Source of the DNA: Opitutales bacterium
GTDB taxonomy: Bacteria; Verrucomicrobiota; Verrucomicrobiia; Opitutales; Seribacteraceae
Assembly (NCBI GenBank): GCA_029252505.1
Contig: JAQXBH010000080.1
Location: 1 to 41,182 of the forward strand
DNA: 41,182 nt
Direction: 5' to 3'
The notes below the pieces were generated by a model. It was not told the origin of the DNA, searched no databases, and was given only the letters and a program-made list of their open reading frames with translations. Within the stretch, counting starts at the first letter, position 1. Every line of letters starts with the position of its first letter. Below, one piece after another: positions 1 through 8,079 of the stretch. Position numbers and translations under genes: made by a program.

Positions 1-177
1 GGCTTCTTTGGTATCCAGTCTCACTTTCCCTTTTACATTTCCCTCACGGTGGCAGCTAACACAATTATGCTCTAGAATAGGTTTTACATCTCGAACAAAT
101 TCAATTTCTGCATGAGACAAAGGCATTATTAATCCCAATGATAAAAGTAATAAAGTGATAAAGTATAATTGATGCAT
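1..177 (-). CDS. PSCyt1-type cytochrome c domain protein (5' end only)
   Basis: Only the first 59 codons lie in the window; the gene runs off the left edge. The residues show a signal peptide (hydrophobic stretch at about 5-20, cleavage likely after SHA at 21-23). A CVSCH haem-c motif follows at about 39-43 and then a G-K-V-R-L-D stretch. This is the beginning of the planctomycete-type cytochrome c (PSCyt1) domain, usually found at the N-terminus of large secreted proteins with further PSD1/PSCyt2 or repeat domains. The motif closely resembles that of the gene at 32441-33865, so the genome carries at least two such proteins. It is divergent from apbE across a 96-bp gap. What lies C-terminal cannot be told. 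Confidence 0.8.
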   Translation of the reverse strand, partial: MHQLYFITLLLLSLGLIMPLSHAEIEFVRDVKPILEHNCVSCHREGNVKGKVRLDTKEA

Positions 178-273
178 AGTATGACTTGGTAATAAATAAT
201 GTATTAACAATTCCCTTTTATCCCAAAATTCTTTAGGCAAGAAAAGCTTTTTAAGATATTAATTTGTAATCAA

Positions 274-1263
274 ATGAAAATATTTTCTTTGCCGCTATTC
301 ATTTTTCTTTTCCTGAAACCCTCTTTGAGGGCCAATGAAAAAGAAAATCCTGGATACAGAACATATAGTCAAACCTGCATGGGGACAAAATTTAGTTTAT
401 TAATCGATGGACATAATATTCAGCTTGCTAACCATGCTGCTCAAAGCGCATTCAAGGAAGCCCACCGTTTAGATAAAATATTAAGCGATTATAATAGCGA
501 CAGCGAACTTTCGATCCTTTCTCAAAGTTCAGGGTCTCCTGATTCCTTTCCCGCTTCTGATGATTTATTTCATCTATTAGCACGTAGCCAAGAACTCGCA
601 CATGAAACTGAGGGTGCATTTGATATCACAATCGGACCATTATCGAGATTATGGAGAATTGCCCGATTTAAAAAAGTTCTTCCCACGAATGAAAAACGGA
701 TCAATGCACAGGAGAGAATGGGGTATCAAAATCTCGTGTTAGACTACGATCGTAAAACAGTCGAATTACTAATGAGTGGGATGGTTTTAGACCTTGGTGG
801 AATCGCAAAAGGCTATGCAACCGACCGAATGCATACTATTTTATTGGAACACAATGTAACCCGGTTCTTGATAGATGCGGGTGGTGATATTTTATTAGGA
901 GATCCTCCTCGGGGAAAAGGAGGTTGGAAAATATCAATTGGCGGTAGAAAACACCCTGGTTTGCCAAACCTTGTTCTTGCAAATGTTGCGATTGCAACCT
1001 CTGGAGATTTAGAACAATCAGTAACCCTAATGGGCAATACATACTCACACTTGATAAACCCTGTAACTGGAATCGGTCTAACAACCTTAGCACAAGTTAC
1101 CATAATTGCCCCAAATGCTACCCAAGCGGACTCCCTTGCATCCGCATGTCTTGTTCTTGGATCAAAAAAAGGGATTCCATTCTTAGAAAAAAAAACCGGT
1201 GTTCAGGGATTCTTTCTTGAACAAAAGGGTAACAAAACTGTTCTTAAGAAAACTGAAAAGTAA
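274..1263 (+). CDS. apbE: FAD:protein FMN transferase (ApbE family)
   Basis: ApbE transfers FMN from FAD to a threonine or serine of target proteins such as NqrB/C, RnfG and FMN-binding-domain reductases, normally outside the cytoplasmic membrane. The 329-residue protein begins with a hydrophobic export signal (about 1-20). Family motifs follow: G-T-K-F near 38-41, a D-L-G-G-I-A-K-G-Y-A block near 173-182, D-A-G-G-D near 201-205, A-T-S-G-D near 240-244 and the Y-S-H-L-I-N-P-V-T-G block near 257-266. Length is typical of the family. No lipobox cysteine is evident in the signal region. No flavinylation target (Nqr/Rnf or FMN-binding domain) lies in the window; the divergent neighbour is a haem-c protein, which hints at an electron-transfer setting but does not show one. 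Confidence 0.93.
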   Translation: MKIFSLPLFIFLFLKPSLRANEKENPGYRTYSQTCMGTKFSLLIDGHNIQLANHAAQSAFKEAHRLDKILSDYNSDSELSILSQSSGSPDSFPASDDLFHLLARSQELAHETEGAFDITIGPLSRLWRIARFKKVLPTNEKRINAQERMGYQNLVLDYDRKTVELLMSGMVLDLGGIAKGYATDRMHTILLEHNVTRFLIDAGGDILLGDPPRGKGGWKISIGGRKHPGLPNLVLANVAIATSGDLEQSVTLMGNTYSHLINPVTGIGLTTLAQVTIIAPNATQADSLASACLVLGSKKGIPFLEKKTGVQGFFLEQKGNKTVLKKTEK

Positions 1264-1328
1264 GAATTAAATCAATTCATTATCAAATCCCGCCTGCTAC
1301 AATAATTTAGTTCCATAGATGATTGAAC

Positions 1329-1357
1329 TTGTCAGATTAAGTTTTATCCGTCATATA
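1329..1357 (+). promoter_or_regulatory. candidate sigma70-type promoter for rpmB
   Basis: TTGTCA (1329-1334) and CATATA (1352-1357) are separated by 17 bp and sit about 25 bp upstream of the rpmB start. An alternative -10, TATACA at 1354-1359, gives a 19-bp spacer. This is a weak match found by eye in AT-rich sequence. Confidence 0.3.
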
Positions 1358-1382
1358 CAATAACTTTAATCTATTTATACCC

Positions 1383-1613
1383 ATGGCTAGAGTTTGTGCA
1401 ATAACAGGTAAACGTCCCAAAGTAGGTGGACGAATCATTCATAAAGGTGTCAGCAAAAAAGCTGGAGGAATTGGTTTGCAGTTGGTAAAAAACAACAAGC
1501 GAACATTTCGACCTAATGTCCAGCGTATCCGCGTAAAGTTGGCAAGTGGCCAAGTAAAAAGAATGTGGGTATCTGTGAAAGCAATCAAAGCAGGTAAAAT
1601 AGAAAAAGGTTAA
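1383..1613 (+). CDS. rpmB: 50S ribosomal protein L28
   Basis: This is a structural protein of the large ribosomal subunit. The 76-residue basic protein starts with the family's M-A-R-V-C-x-I-T-G-K block and contains the F-x-P-N-x-Q segment (about 42-47) followed by R-I-R-V-K-L. Length and start agree with bacterial L28. There is no L33 partner beside it. It precedes psd by 38 bp on the same strand and may be co-transcribed with it. No Shine-Dalgarno sequence is visible upstream of the ATG. Confidence 0.96.
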   Translation: MARVCAITGKRPKVGGRIIHKGVSKKAGGIGLQLVKNNKRTFRPNVQRIRVKLASGQVKRMWVSVKAIKAGKIEKG

Positions 1614-1651
1614 TTTTTCTGTGGTCATTTAGAGACCATTAACCACGATCA

Positions 1652-2548
1652 ATGATCGAGGACATTCAATTTTTAAACCGCGATTCAGGTTGTATTGAAT
1701 CCGAAAAAGTTTACGGCGAAAATTGGTTATCTTTGATTTATGGTACTCCTTTAGGCAAGATTCCTTTGTGGGTTGCCATAAAACGTGCTTGGTTTTCAAA
1801 ATGGTATGGCAACAGAATGGACAGTCCTGCTAGTAAAAATAAGATAGTACCTTTCATTAATAAATTTGGATTAAATGAAAATGAATTTCTTAAAAATCCG
1901 AGTGAATATAAAACTTTTAATGAATTTTTTAGTCGGCGACTTACCAAGAAAGCTAGACCGGTTGACCCAAATGTAAGTTCAGCTATTTTTCCAGCTGACG
2001 GCAGACATTCAGGAATTCAAGACTTATCTAAAATTGAAAGTATTTTTGTCAAAGGTCAACAATTTGACTTACCGGCACTCTTTGAGTCAGATAAATTAGC
2101 AAGGCCTTACCGGGAGGGTTCAATGGTAATAAGTCGCTTATGTCCAGTTGACTACCATCGTTTTCATTTTCCCGTTACAGGAATTTCTTCCACTCCACAA
2201 TTAATAAACGGGGCCCTCTATTCAGTAAATCCAATTGCACTAAGACAAAACATTGGAATTTTTTGGCAGAATAAAAGGTATCTGTCCTTTATTGAAAATT
2301 TAAATGGGGGTAAAGTTGCTTCCTTTTTAGTTGGAGCAACCTGTGTGGGTTCAGTAAAGATTACATCTACTTTACCCGCGAGTATTACTAAAGGAGAAGA
2401 ATACGGTTATTTTCTTTTTGGTGGCTCATCAGTTCTAACCCTCTTTGAAAAAGATGCCATCACTTTAGCTGGTGATTTAACAGAATCAACTGCAAGCGGA
2501 ATAGAGCTTTATGCAAAAATGGGACAATCCCTTGGGGTTATCAATTAA
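1652..2548 (+). CDS. psd: phosphatidylserine decarboxylase proenzyme
   Basis: Psd decarboxylates phosphatidylserine to phosphatidylethanolamine at the inner membrane. It is made as a proenzyme that cleaves itself to form a pyruvoyl cofactor. The 298-residue protein has a F-N-E-F-F-x-R-x-L block near 89-97 and P-A-D-G-R near 114-118. C-P-V-D-Y-H-R-F-H near 164-172 holds the Asp/His of the proteolytic site. F-G-G-S-S lies at 256-260, and cleavage is expected between Gly258 and Ser259. Length fits the roughly 300-residue subfamily with a GGSS/GGST processing site rather than the E. coli LGST type. No pssA lies next to it here. The start was taken at the first ATG, 38 bp after rpmB. Confidence 0.93.
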   Translation: MIEDIQFLNRDSGCIESEKVYGENWLSLIYGTPLGKIPLWVAIKRAWFSKWYGNRMDSPASKNKIVPFINKFGLNENEFLKNPSEYKTFNEFFSRRLTKKARPVDPNVSSAIFPADGRHSGIQDLSKIESIFVKGQQFDLPALFESDKLARPYREGSMVISRLCPVDYHRFHFPVTGISSTPQLINGALYSVNPIALRQNIGIFWQNKRYLSFIENLNGGKVASFLVGATCVGSVKITSTLPASITKGEEYGYFLFGGSSVLTLFEKDAITLAGDLTESTASGIELYAKMGQSLGVIN

Positions 2549-2614
2549 AGTATCAAAATTTCTCTCTCCTTGCATAAATAAATTTTCAGCTCTACATTTT
2601 AAATTCTTATTAAA

Positions 2615-3706
2615 ATGTCTCTACATCGATCATCCAAATTTGGGTTCACAGTTCTTGAGTTACTCGTTGCGGTTTCAGTAACTGCACTACTTGCGGGGAT
2701 GTTGCTTAATATAACATCTCAAGTGGTCAGCACTCAGACGCAGGCATCTGGAGATTTAGAAACAAATCAAGTTGCTCAGTTTATCTTAGATCGAATTCAG
2801 GAAGACCTACACTGCGCAGTCTACCGAAACGACGGAAATGTATGGATGGCAGCAACAGTGCTTGAAGATACATCCACAAGCGGATCCTGGAAGGATGCAA
2901 AAGTACCAAAACCTACCAAGGAATCTCTTAGAATAATTCCAAATGATTGGTCTAGCGGTCCAAATGATCCAATCTCCGATGCGAATAATCAAATTTCACT
3001 GCTAAATTCTCGATTCGGAATTGCAGGTACTTTTTTACGCTTTTTCACCACATCTCCTGAACTTGATCCCGATTCAACTAATACGGGAGGTGCACGGGCA
3101 ATTTCTTACCAAATTGTACGACATGGCGTAACAGCCTCTTCGACCTCCCGACCTCGATATCAAATATTTAGATCTGATGTATCCGCAGTAGAAACCTTTA
3201 ACGCAGGCTATAATCTACACCCAAATTATGGTTCCTACATTCAAAATTCAAATGGAGCTCGCACACCAGGAAATATCAAAAACCCCATCATGGACGGAGA
3301 AGATGGGGCCTCTACTGACTTTTCACTTGCTTCCAATATTATAGATTTCGGAATTAGGGCCTACCTAATCGAGAAAAATAGTTTTGGAACGGGAAATTTA
3401 AAACAAATTTTTCCAGATGTTAACGCATCAAGTGGAGGCGGTACTCCCCCGTATGAATACCTAGCTACCAGTAATCTAAATTACAGAGTTTCAGGAAAAC
3501 CAAATCGCCTATATGCTTTCCCTGAAGTTATTGATGTTATGCTCCGAGTAATGACTATTGAAGGAGCATCCGCGATTTCAGCCTTTGAAGAAGGCCTAAT
3601 CACGGCACCAAAAGGTAAGTCTACTCAAGAATATTGGTGGGAACTCGCCGAAAAAAATTCTGAGGTTTATATCCGGAGGATCAGAATATTCCCTACAGGG
3701 GTGTAA
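2615..3706 (+). CDS. prepilin-type N-terminal cleavage/methylation domain protein (minor pseudopilin-like)
   Basis: Residues 9-30 form a type IV prepilin signal: a short basic leader ending in Gly10, then F-T-V-L-E with the conserved Glu at +5, then a hydrophobic helix. Such proteins are processed by PilD/PulO and inserted into a pilus or pseudopilus. The remaining roughly 330 residues have an I-L-D-R-I-Q-E-D-L segment, also seen in GspJ-like minor pseudopilins and in verrucomicrobial prepilin-type cassette proteins. They are rich in Ser, Asn, Gly and Thr and show no catalytic motif. No secretion ATPase, peptidase or other pilin is nearby, so it is an orphan in this window. It ends 13 bp from the convergent regulator gene. 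Confidence 0.8.
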   Translation: MSLHRSSKFGFTVLELLVAVSVTALLAGMLLNITSQVVSTQTQASGDLETNQVAQFILDRIQEDLHCAVYRNDGNVWMAATVLEDTSTSGSWKDAKVPKPTKESLRIIPNDWSSGPNDPISDANNQISLLNSRFGIAGTFLRFFTTSPELDPDSTNTGGARAISYQIVRHGVTASSTSRPRYQIFRSDVSAVETFNAGYNLHPNYGSYIQNSNGARTPGNIKNPIMDGEDGASTDFSLASNIIDFGIRAYLIEKNSFGTGNLKQIFPDVNASSGGGTPPYEYLATSNLNYRVSGKPNRLYAFPEVIDVMLRVMTIEGASAISAFEEGLITAPKGKSTQEYWWELAEKNSEVYIRRIRIFPTGV

Positions 3707-3719
3707 AATATTTTAGCTT

Positions 3720-4493
3720 TTAAGCAAACCCTTTTTGCTTACGATACTTGAGCGGAGTCACCTTCATTTGACGGCGAAAATGTTGCGTAAAAGAACTTTG
3801 ATCATAGAAACCGTTTTCTTTAGCAATAACAGCAAGCTTTTTGTTAGTAGTAAGCAAGTCATCGCATGCTGCTTCTATCCGAGTGCGTGTGATAAACTGC
3901 ATCGGTGCTATTCCAAAAAGTTCAATAAAACCACGATGTAATTTGCGATGGTTTAGTTCTGATTCCTGAACTAAATCCGCTATCGCAAGATCCTTTCTAA
4001 ATTTTTGGCGAATCAATCCAACCGCACGACCAATGCCGTCCTCTCGCTCCCATTTAAGTTCCCCATCATCGTGGGGTCGCACAGTCCCCATGATTCCAGT
4101 AACATTTCCGTCGCTATCAAACATTGGGTATTTATTCGTGAGACACCAACCCGGTAACCCTTGCTTGTTAAAAAACAACTCAAGAATATTCAACCTTGGT
4201 TTTTTAGTCTCGAAAACTAAGCGATCTTCCCTTCTAAAGTGCTCCGCAAGTCGAGGTGGGAACAGATCAAAATCAGTTTTACCTTCAAGCTCCCTTTCTG
4301 TTTCCAACCCAAAACGTAATAATAAACTCTCATTCACAAATATGAGTCTGTGGTTTAAGTCTTTTATAAAAAAAGACACACCCGGTATGTTCTCAAATAT
4401 CAAACTCAGTTGTGCGGCACTTGAATTTTGATCCTCAAACCAATTATGTAAAAATTTGGTAGTAAGAAGACTATTTTGCTGGAAGTTTTTCAT
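3720..4493 (-). CDS. PAS domain-containing AraC-family transcriptional regulator
   Basis: The 257-residue protein has an N-terminal PAS sensor (about 25-145) with the typical pattern I-P-G-V-S-F-F-I-K-D near 34-43, F-V-N-E-S near 51-55 and a P-M-F-D-S-D-G-N-V-T-G-I-x-G segment near 124-137. A C-terminal AraC double helix-turn-helix follows (about 160-257), with the second-helix region Q-S-S-F-T-Q-H-F-R-R-Q near 231-241 and P-L-K-Y-R near 247-251. There is no phosphoacceptor domain, so the signal is probably sensed by the PAS fold directly. PAS-AraC proteins recur in Verrucomicrobia and Planctomycetes. The target is unknown; the large AT-rich region just upstream (4494-5415) may contain its own control region. 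Confidence 0.9.
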   Translation of the reverse strand: MKNFQQNSLLTTKFLHNWFEDQNSSAAQLSLIFENIPGVSFFIKDLNHRLIFVNESLLLRFGLETERELEGKTDFDLFPPRLAEHFRREDRLVFETKKPRLNILELFFNKQGLPGWCLTNKYPMFDSDGNVTGIMGTVRPHDDGELKWEREDGIGRAVGLIRQKFRKDLAIADLVQESELNHRKLHRGFIELFGIAPMQFITRTRIEAACDDLLTTNKKLAVIAKENGFYDQSSFTQHFRRQMKVTPLKYRKQKGFA

Positions 4494-5415
4494 TTATGTT
4501 GAAATTGACACTAAGAATGATGTAGATTTGTTATAGAATTGTAAGTAAGTAATAAATATATATATTAACTTTTCCTTTTCTTCAATGATTTTTTCTTTAA
4601 ATCCGAAGCAATAAATTATCCTAGATATTAAAAACATTGTAATTCAATAATAAAAACTTCCTGTTAAGTATTTACCAAGAGATTTACGGTTTTAACTAAA
4701 TTACTTAGTAAATTTAATTCAGTTATATTTAAAAAGAACAAAATTATTTGTTTTCATAATCAAGATAAAAATTATTTTAGAGGAATTCATACATTTAAAT
4801 TTATAAAGTTCTTTAACACCTTTTGATAATTTCAGTTTTATGTCTGAACTTTTATTTTTATCATTAAGATGAATGCGTTTTTATTGGTTTTTTGATATAC
4901 ACATGTAATCCAAATAAATTAGTTTCATTTTCTTGTGCAAGTTTTTGACAAAAATATTAGTATTTCAATACAATGATATTAAGCACAGTATTCGTAGTGT
5001 TCGTTTTTAATCAAACAATTGGGACTCAACTGTACTTGAAACTATACTTTGTCAACAAATACGGCTTTTAGTTATTTCCGAAGGATCTGTCGTGGACAGC
5101 TGGAGGAACTTTGCAGGTTGTTGCCAACTACATAATGCTTATATTAATGCCTCTATGGTCAAAGATATCCCTAGTAATAGGACTTCTCAGTGGGACACCA
5201 AGATCTCTTTTATTTGGAAGCACACTTTCATGGAAGTAAGAATGAACCCACCTTAGAAAAGTTTTATTTTGGACAGTTTAATTTCTTGTACCTTGGAAAG
5301 AAAATACCGATTAAAAATGACTTTCCAAGACAATAGAAAGTAATTGAACTTTTAATTTTGTAAAGTGCTCGTAGGCTAAAGGTCTAGGTAAACAGAATAT
5401 TATGTAGTGAATATC
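4494..5415. other. AT-rich intergenic region without an intact gene; possible gene relic
   Basis: About 920 bp separate two diverging control regions. Positions 4494-5000 are extremely AT-rich, with stops in all frames. Positions about 5040-5260 are visibly less AT-rich. Two overlapping plus-strand frames stay open there for 40-60 codons, one rich in hydrophobic residues (about 5089-5235), but neither has a persuasive start or family motif. This looks like the remains of a decayed gene, or chance. No tRNA, tmRNA, RNase P or SRP RNA core was recognised. Confidence 0.4.
5292..5329. repeat. perfect 9-bp inverted repeat (CTTGGAAAG / CTTTCCAAG)
   Basis: CTTGGAAAG at 5292-5300 is repeated as its exact reverse complement CTTTCCAAG at 5321-5329, with a 20-nt A/T-rich spacer. 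It lies about 87 bp beyond the msrA stop. It could form an RNA hairpin downstream of the hrpB-yraN-zwf-msrA operon or act as a protein-binding site. No U-tract follows on the minus strand, so it is not a classical terminator. Confidence 0.5.
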
Positions 5416-6054
5416 CTATTCTAAATTAAGCTTCTTTAGTTTAGGTCTGATCACAAAATTACAATAACCCTCATTCGGGTTCTTTCTATAATAATCTTGA
5501 TGGTACTCTTCTGCAGAATAGAAAACGGGTACAGCAACAATTTCCGTAACAACAGGGTCTTCTAACTTTTTGTTGAGTTTTGTTTTCCATTGAATTGCCA
5601 ATTCTTTCTGCTTTTCAGAAAGGTACATGATGGTGGAGCGATATTGGGTACCAACATCTGCTCCCTGACGATTGAGTGTAGTCGGATCATGGCAGTCTCC
5701 AAAGATATCAAGTATTCTAGCAAGACTTATAACAGAGGGGTCAAATGTTATCTTTATTACTTCAGCATGACCTGTATTTCCGGTACAGATTTGCTTGTAG
5801 GTAGGATTCAAAATCTCGCCTCCTGCATAACCGGAAATTACATCCTTAATCCCATCTAATTTTTCAAACACTGCTTCTGTACACCAAAAACATCCACCAC
5901 CTAAAACAATCGTTTCCATATTTACCTCATTTTTAATATCTAATTCGAGCTCTTCTAAATCAGTTTTAACCGAGACATCCTCTTGTCGCAAACAGCCAGC
6001 GGTAATTAGTACCGCGACCATACAAAAATAAGAATAATATTTAATTTTAATCAT
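5416..6054 (-). CDS. msrA: peptide-methionine (S)-S-oxide reductase MsrA, probably exported lipoprotein
   Basis: MsrA reduces methionine-S-sulfoxide in proteins and free Met. The catalytic block G-G-G-C-F-W-C-T-E lies at 52-60, with Cys55 the nucleophile. Downstream are G-Y-A-G-G, the G-H-A-E-V segment and Q-Y-R-S-x-I, all standard for the family. A cytosolic MsrA would start at the Met at residue 46. Instead the frame is open upstream and encodes a basic start, a hydrophobic helix (about 8-20) and T-A-G-C at 18-21, a near-lipobox, suggesting an envelope-anchored enzyme. The ATG overlaps the zwf stop region by 8 bp (ATGATTAA), so translation is probably coupled. It is the last gene of the hrpB-yraN-zwf-msrA series. 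Confidence 0.92.
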   Translation of the reverse strand: MIKIKYYSYFCMVAVLITAGCLRQEDVSVKTDLEELELDIKNEVNMETIVLGGGCFWCTEAVFEKLDGIKDVISGYAGGEILNPTYKQICTGNTGHAEVIKITFDPSVISLARILDIFGDCHDPTTLNRQGADVGTQYRSTIMYLSEKQKELAIQWKTKLNKKLEDPVVTEIVAVPVFYSAEEYHQDYYRKNPNEGYCNFVIRPKLKKLNLE

Positions 6055-7594
6055 AATTTCTTCCCGTTATCCATTCGTGTCCACTTCCAAGTAAAAGCTT
6101 ATCTGCTGCCAATGGCCCCCAAGTTCCTGAAGCGTAGCTCTCCAATCCTTGTCGGCCCTGACTACTCCAATAGTCAAGAACTGGGGAAAGCAGACCCCAA
6201 GACATTTCTGCTTCATCGCCTCGAATAAAGAGAGTTCCGTCACCATTTAATGCATCGAGTATTAGTCTTTCGTAAGCTTCAGGGGTGTCAGAGCCAAAAG
6301 TCGTTTCATATCCAAATGCAAGTTTAATGGGCTGAAGTTTTGTTTCTAATCCTGGTGTTTTTGAATTTAAATATAATGTTACTCCTTCATTGGGTTGAAT
6401 TCTAATCACAAGTAAATTTGGCGAGACTTTTAGGCGGGAATCTTGACCAAATAATATGGCAGGTGGTCTAGTAAACTGAACAACAATTTCACTTGCTTTC
6501 ATTGCCAGTCTCTTTCCGGAACGCAAATAAAACGGAACGCCCTTCCACCTCCAATTATCTAAATATAACCTCATTGCCGCATAAGTTTCTGTGCTAGAAT
6601 CTTGAGGTATGCCCTCTTCATCAATGTAGGCTTTCGTTGGTGAGCCTCCAACTAGACCGGCCGCATAAGATGCACGAACTACCTCCGGGCTTTCTCCTTC
6701 TAGGGCTAATGGCTTTAGGGCTTTTAGAGCTTTTACCTTTTCATCACGAATTGATTCAGGGTCTAAGGATGAAGGCGGTTCCATTGCAGTTAACGCAAGC
6801 AATTGCATCACATGATTTTGAATCATATCTCGAAGTGCACCACTTTTATCATAATACCCTCCACGATTTCCTACTCCAATATCTTCCGAAACCGTAATTT
6901 GTACACTCGATACGTAATTACGATTCCAAACTGGTTCGAAAATTGAATTCGCAAATCGCTGAACCAGCAGACTTTGGACGGTCTCTTTACCAAGATAATG
7001 GTCGATGCGAAATACCTGAGATTCATCAAATCTCCTGTTAATGACTTGGTTTAATTCATGAGCCGATTGTAAGTCCCTCCCAAACGGTTTTTCAATAATT
7101 ACCTTGGACGCTGTTTCTGTACCACGGTGCCTTTTAGCTAATCCACTTTCCCCTAGGTTTTCCAAAATCGGCATAAAAACCCCTGGTGGAGTGGACACAT
7201 AAAAAAGACACTGGGCCTTACAATCAATTTGTTTCTCAATCTTAGTTATTTTGTTCTCTAACGTTACAAAACTATTTAAGTCATCATAAGCACCAGCATG
7301 AAAGATAAGATTCTTTTCTAAATTATTCCAAGTGGATGCCTCAATTTTTCTCCTCGAGTGTGCCTTCAGCGCTTCCTTAATTTCGTTTTTAAATGAGTCA
7401 TCACTCATTGCGGATCTACCATAGCCGATTAAAAAGCATTTTTTTGGCAGTAAATTATCTTTTGATAGGTTAAAAATAGCGGGAGCTAACTTCCGGGCAG
7501 TCAAGTCTCCGGAAGCACCAAAGATTATTATAATCGTCGGGGGCGTTTTTCTATTTAATGAGGTTTTAGAGTCGGATGTAGAAGTGTTTATCAT
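6047..7594 (-). CDS. zwf: glucose-6-phosphate 1-dehydrogenase
   Basis: Zwf oxidises glucose-6-phosphate to 6-phosphogluconolactone with NADP+, the entry to the oxidative pentose phosphate pathway. The 515-residue protein carries the dinucleotide-binding motif G-A-S-G-D-L-T-A-R-K-L at 26-36 and E-K-P-F-G-x-D-L at 169-176. The active-site block R-I-D-H-Y-L-G-K-E is at 196-204, with the catalytic His in Y-D-K-S-G-A-L-R-D-M-I-Q-N-H further on. Length is normal. Its start lies 14 bp after yraN and its end overlaps msrA. No gnd or pgl is in the window. NADPH supply may suit the neighbouring Msr-type repair, which needs thioredoxin reduction; that link is inference. Confidence 0.97.
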   Translation of the reverse strand: MINTSTSDSKTSLNRKTPPTIIIIFGASGDLTARKLAPAIFNLSKDNLLPKKCFLIGYGRSAMSDDSFKNEIKEALKAHSRRKIEASTWNNLEKNLIFHAGAYDDLNSFVTLENKITKIEKQIDCKAQCLFYVSTPPGVFMPILENLGESGLAKRHRGTETASKVIIEKPFGRDLQSAHELNQVINRRFDESQVFRIDHYLGKETVQSLLVQRFANSIFEPVWNRNYVSSVQITVSEDIGVGNRGGYYDKSGALRDMIQNHVMQLLALTAMEPPSSLDPESIRDEKVKALKALKPLALEGESPEVVRASYAAGLVGGSPTKAYIDEEGIPQDSSTETYAAMRLYLDNWRWKGVPFYLRSGKRLAMKASEIVVQFTRPPAILFGQDSRLKVSPNLLVIRIQPNEGVTLYLNSKTPGLETKLQPIKLAFGYETTFGSDTPEAYERLILDALNGDGTLFIRGDEAEMSWGLLSPVLDYWSSQGRQGLESYASGTWGPLAADKLLLGSGHEWITGRNYD

Positions 7595-7608
7595 TTTAAG
7601 ATATATCT

Positions 7609-8079
7609 TTAATGTAAGGACTCGTGGAAGATGGCAATATTTTCATGATGAAAAACCTTTACATTTTTATTGCCTGACATGGGTAAATCAATTTCCACCA
7701 CATCAAACCGATAAGAAGGGGGACAATCCTGCATTTCTCGAAGATAGGCTTTGAAAGAGCGTAATAAAGCGGTTCTTTTTCTTTTGTTTAACGACTCAAA
7801 CCCTGTGGTAAAAGAGTTTTCCGACCTTGCTCTTACCTCAACAAAAACTAACATTTCTTGATCCATACAGATTAGATCAATTTCATTTCTTTTGTCACTG
7901 AGGCTTCGCCAATTTGAATAAAGGACCACAAAGCCTTTATTCTTTAAATATTTTCTCGCTAGCCATTCGCCATATTCTCCGTTTTCTTTTCCATTCTGAA
8001 AGGTTGGCTTTACGCCAAGGGTCCATTTTAAACATTCCCAATACTTCCTTATACGGGCGAAATTATTAACGCCATTCAT
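7609..8079 (-). CDS. yraN: YraN family (UPF0102) putative endonuclease
   Basis: The 156-residue protein matches the UPF0102/YraN family, which has a restriction-endonuclease-like fold and a proposed role in DNA processing. Visible motifs are G-E-Y-G-E-W-L-A near 34-41, N-E-I-D-L-I near 65-70 and V-F-V-E-V-R near 77-82. These give the E...D...E-x-K-like active-site arrangement, with Arg in place of the usual Lys after V-E-V. The first roughly 30 residues are an extension compared with shorter family members. The ATG overlaps the end of hrpB by 14 bp. Biochemical function is not established for the family as a whole. Confidence 0.88.
   Translation of the reverse strand: MNGVNNFARIRKYWECLKWTLGVKPTFQNGKENGEYGEWLARKYLKNKGFVVLYSNWRSLSDKRNEIDLICMDQEMLVFVEVRARSENSFTTGFESLNKRKRTALLRSFKAYLREMQDCPPSYRFDVVEIDLPMSGNKNVKVFHHENIAIFHESLH

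Noticed and set aside
4033-4431. 132-codon open frame antisense to the PAS-AraC gene
   Set aside because: Opposite strand of recognisable PAS/AraC domains; composition is that of a reverse-complement shadow.
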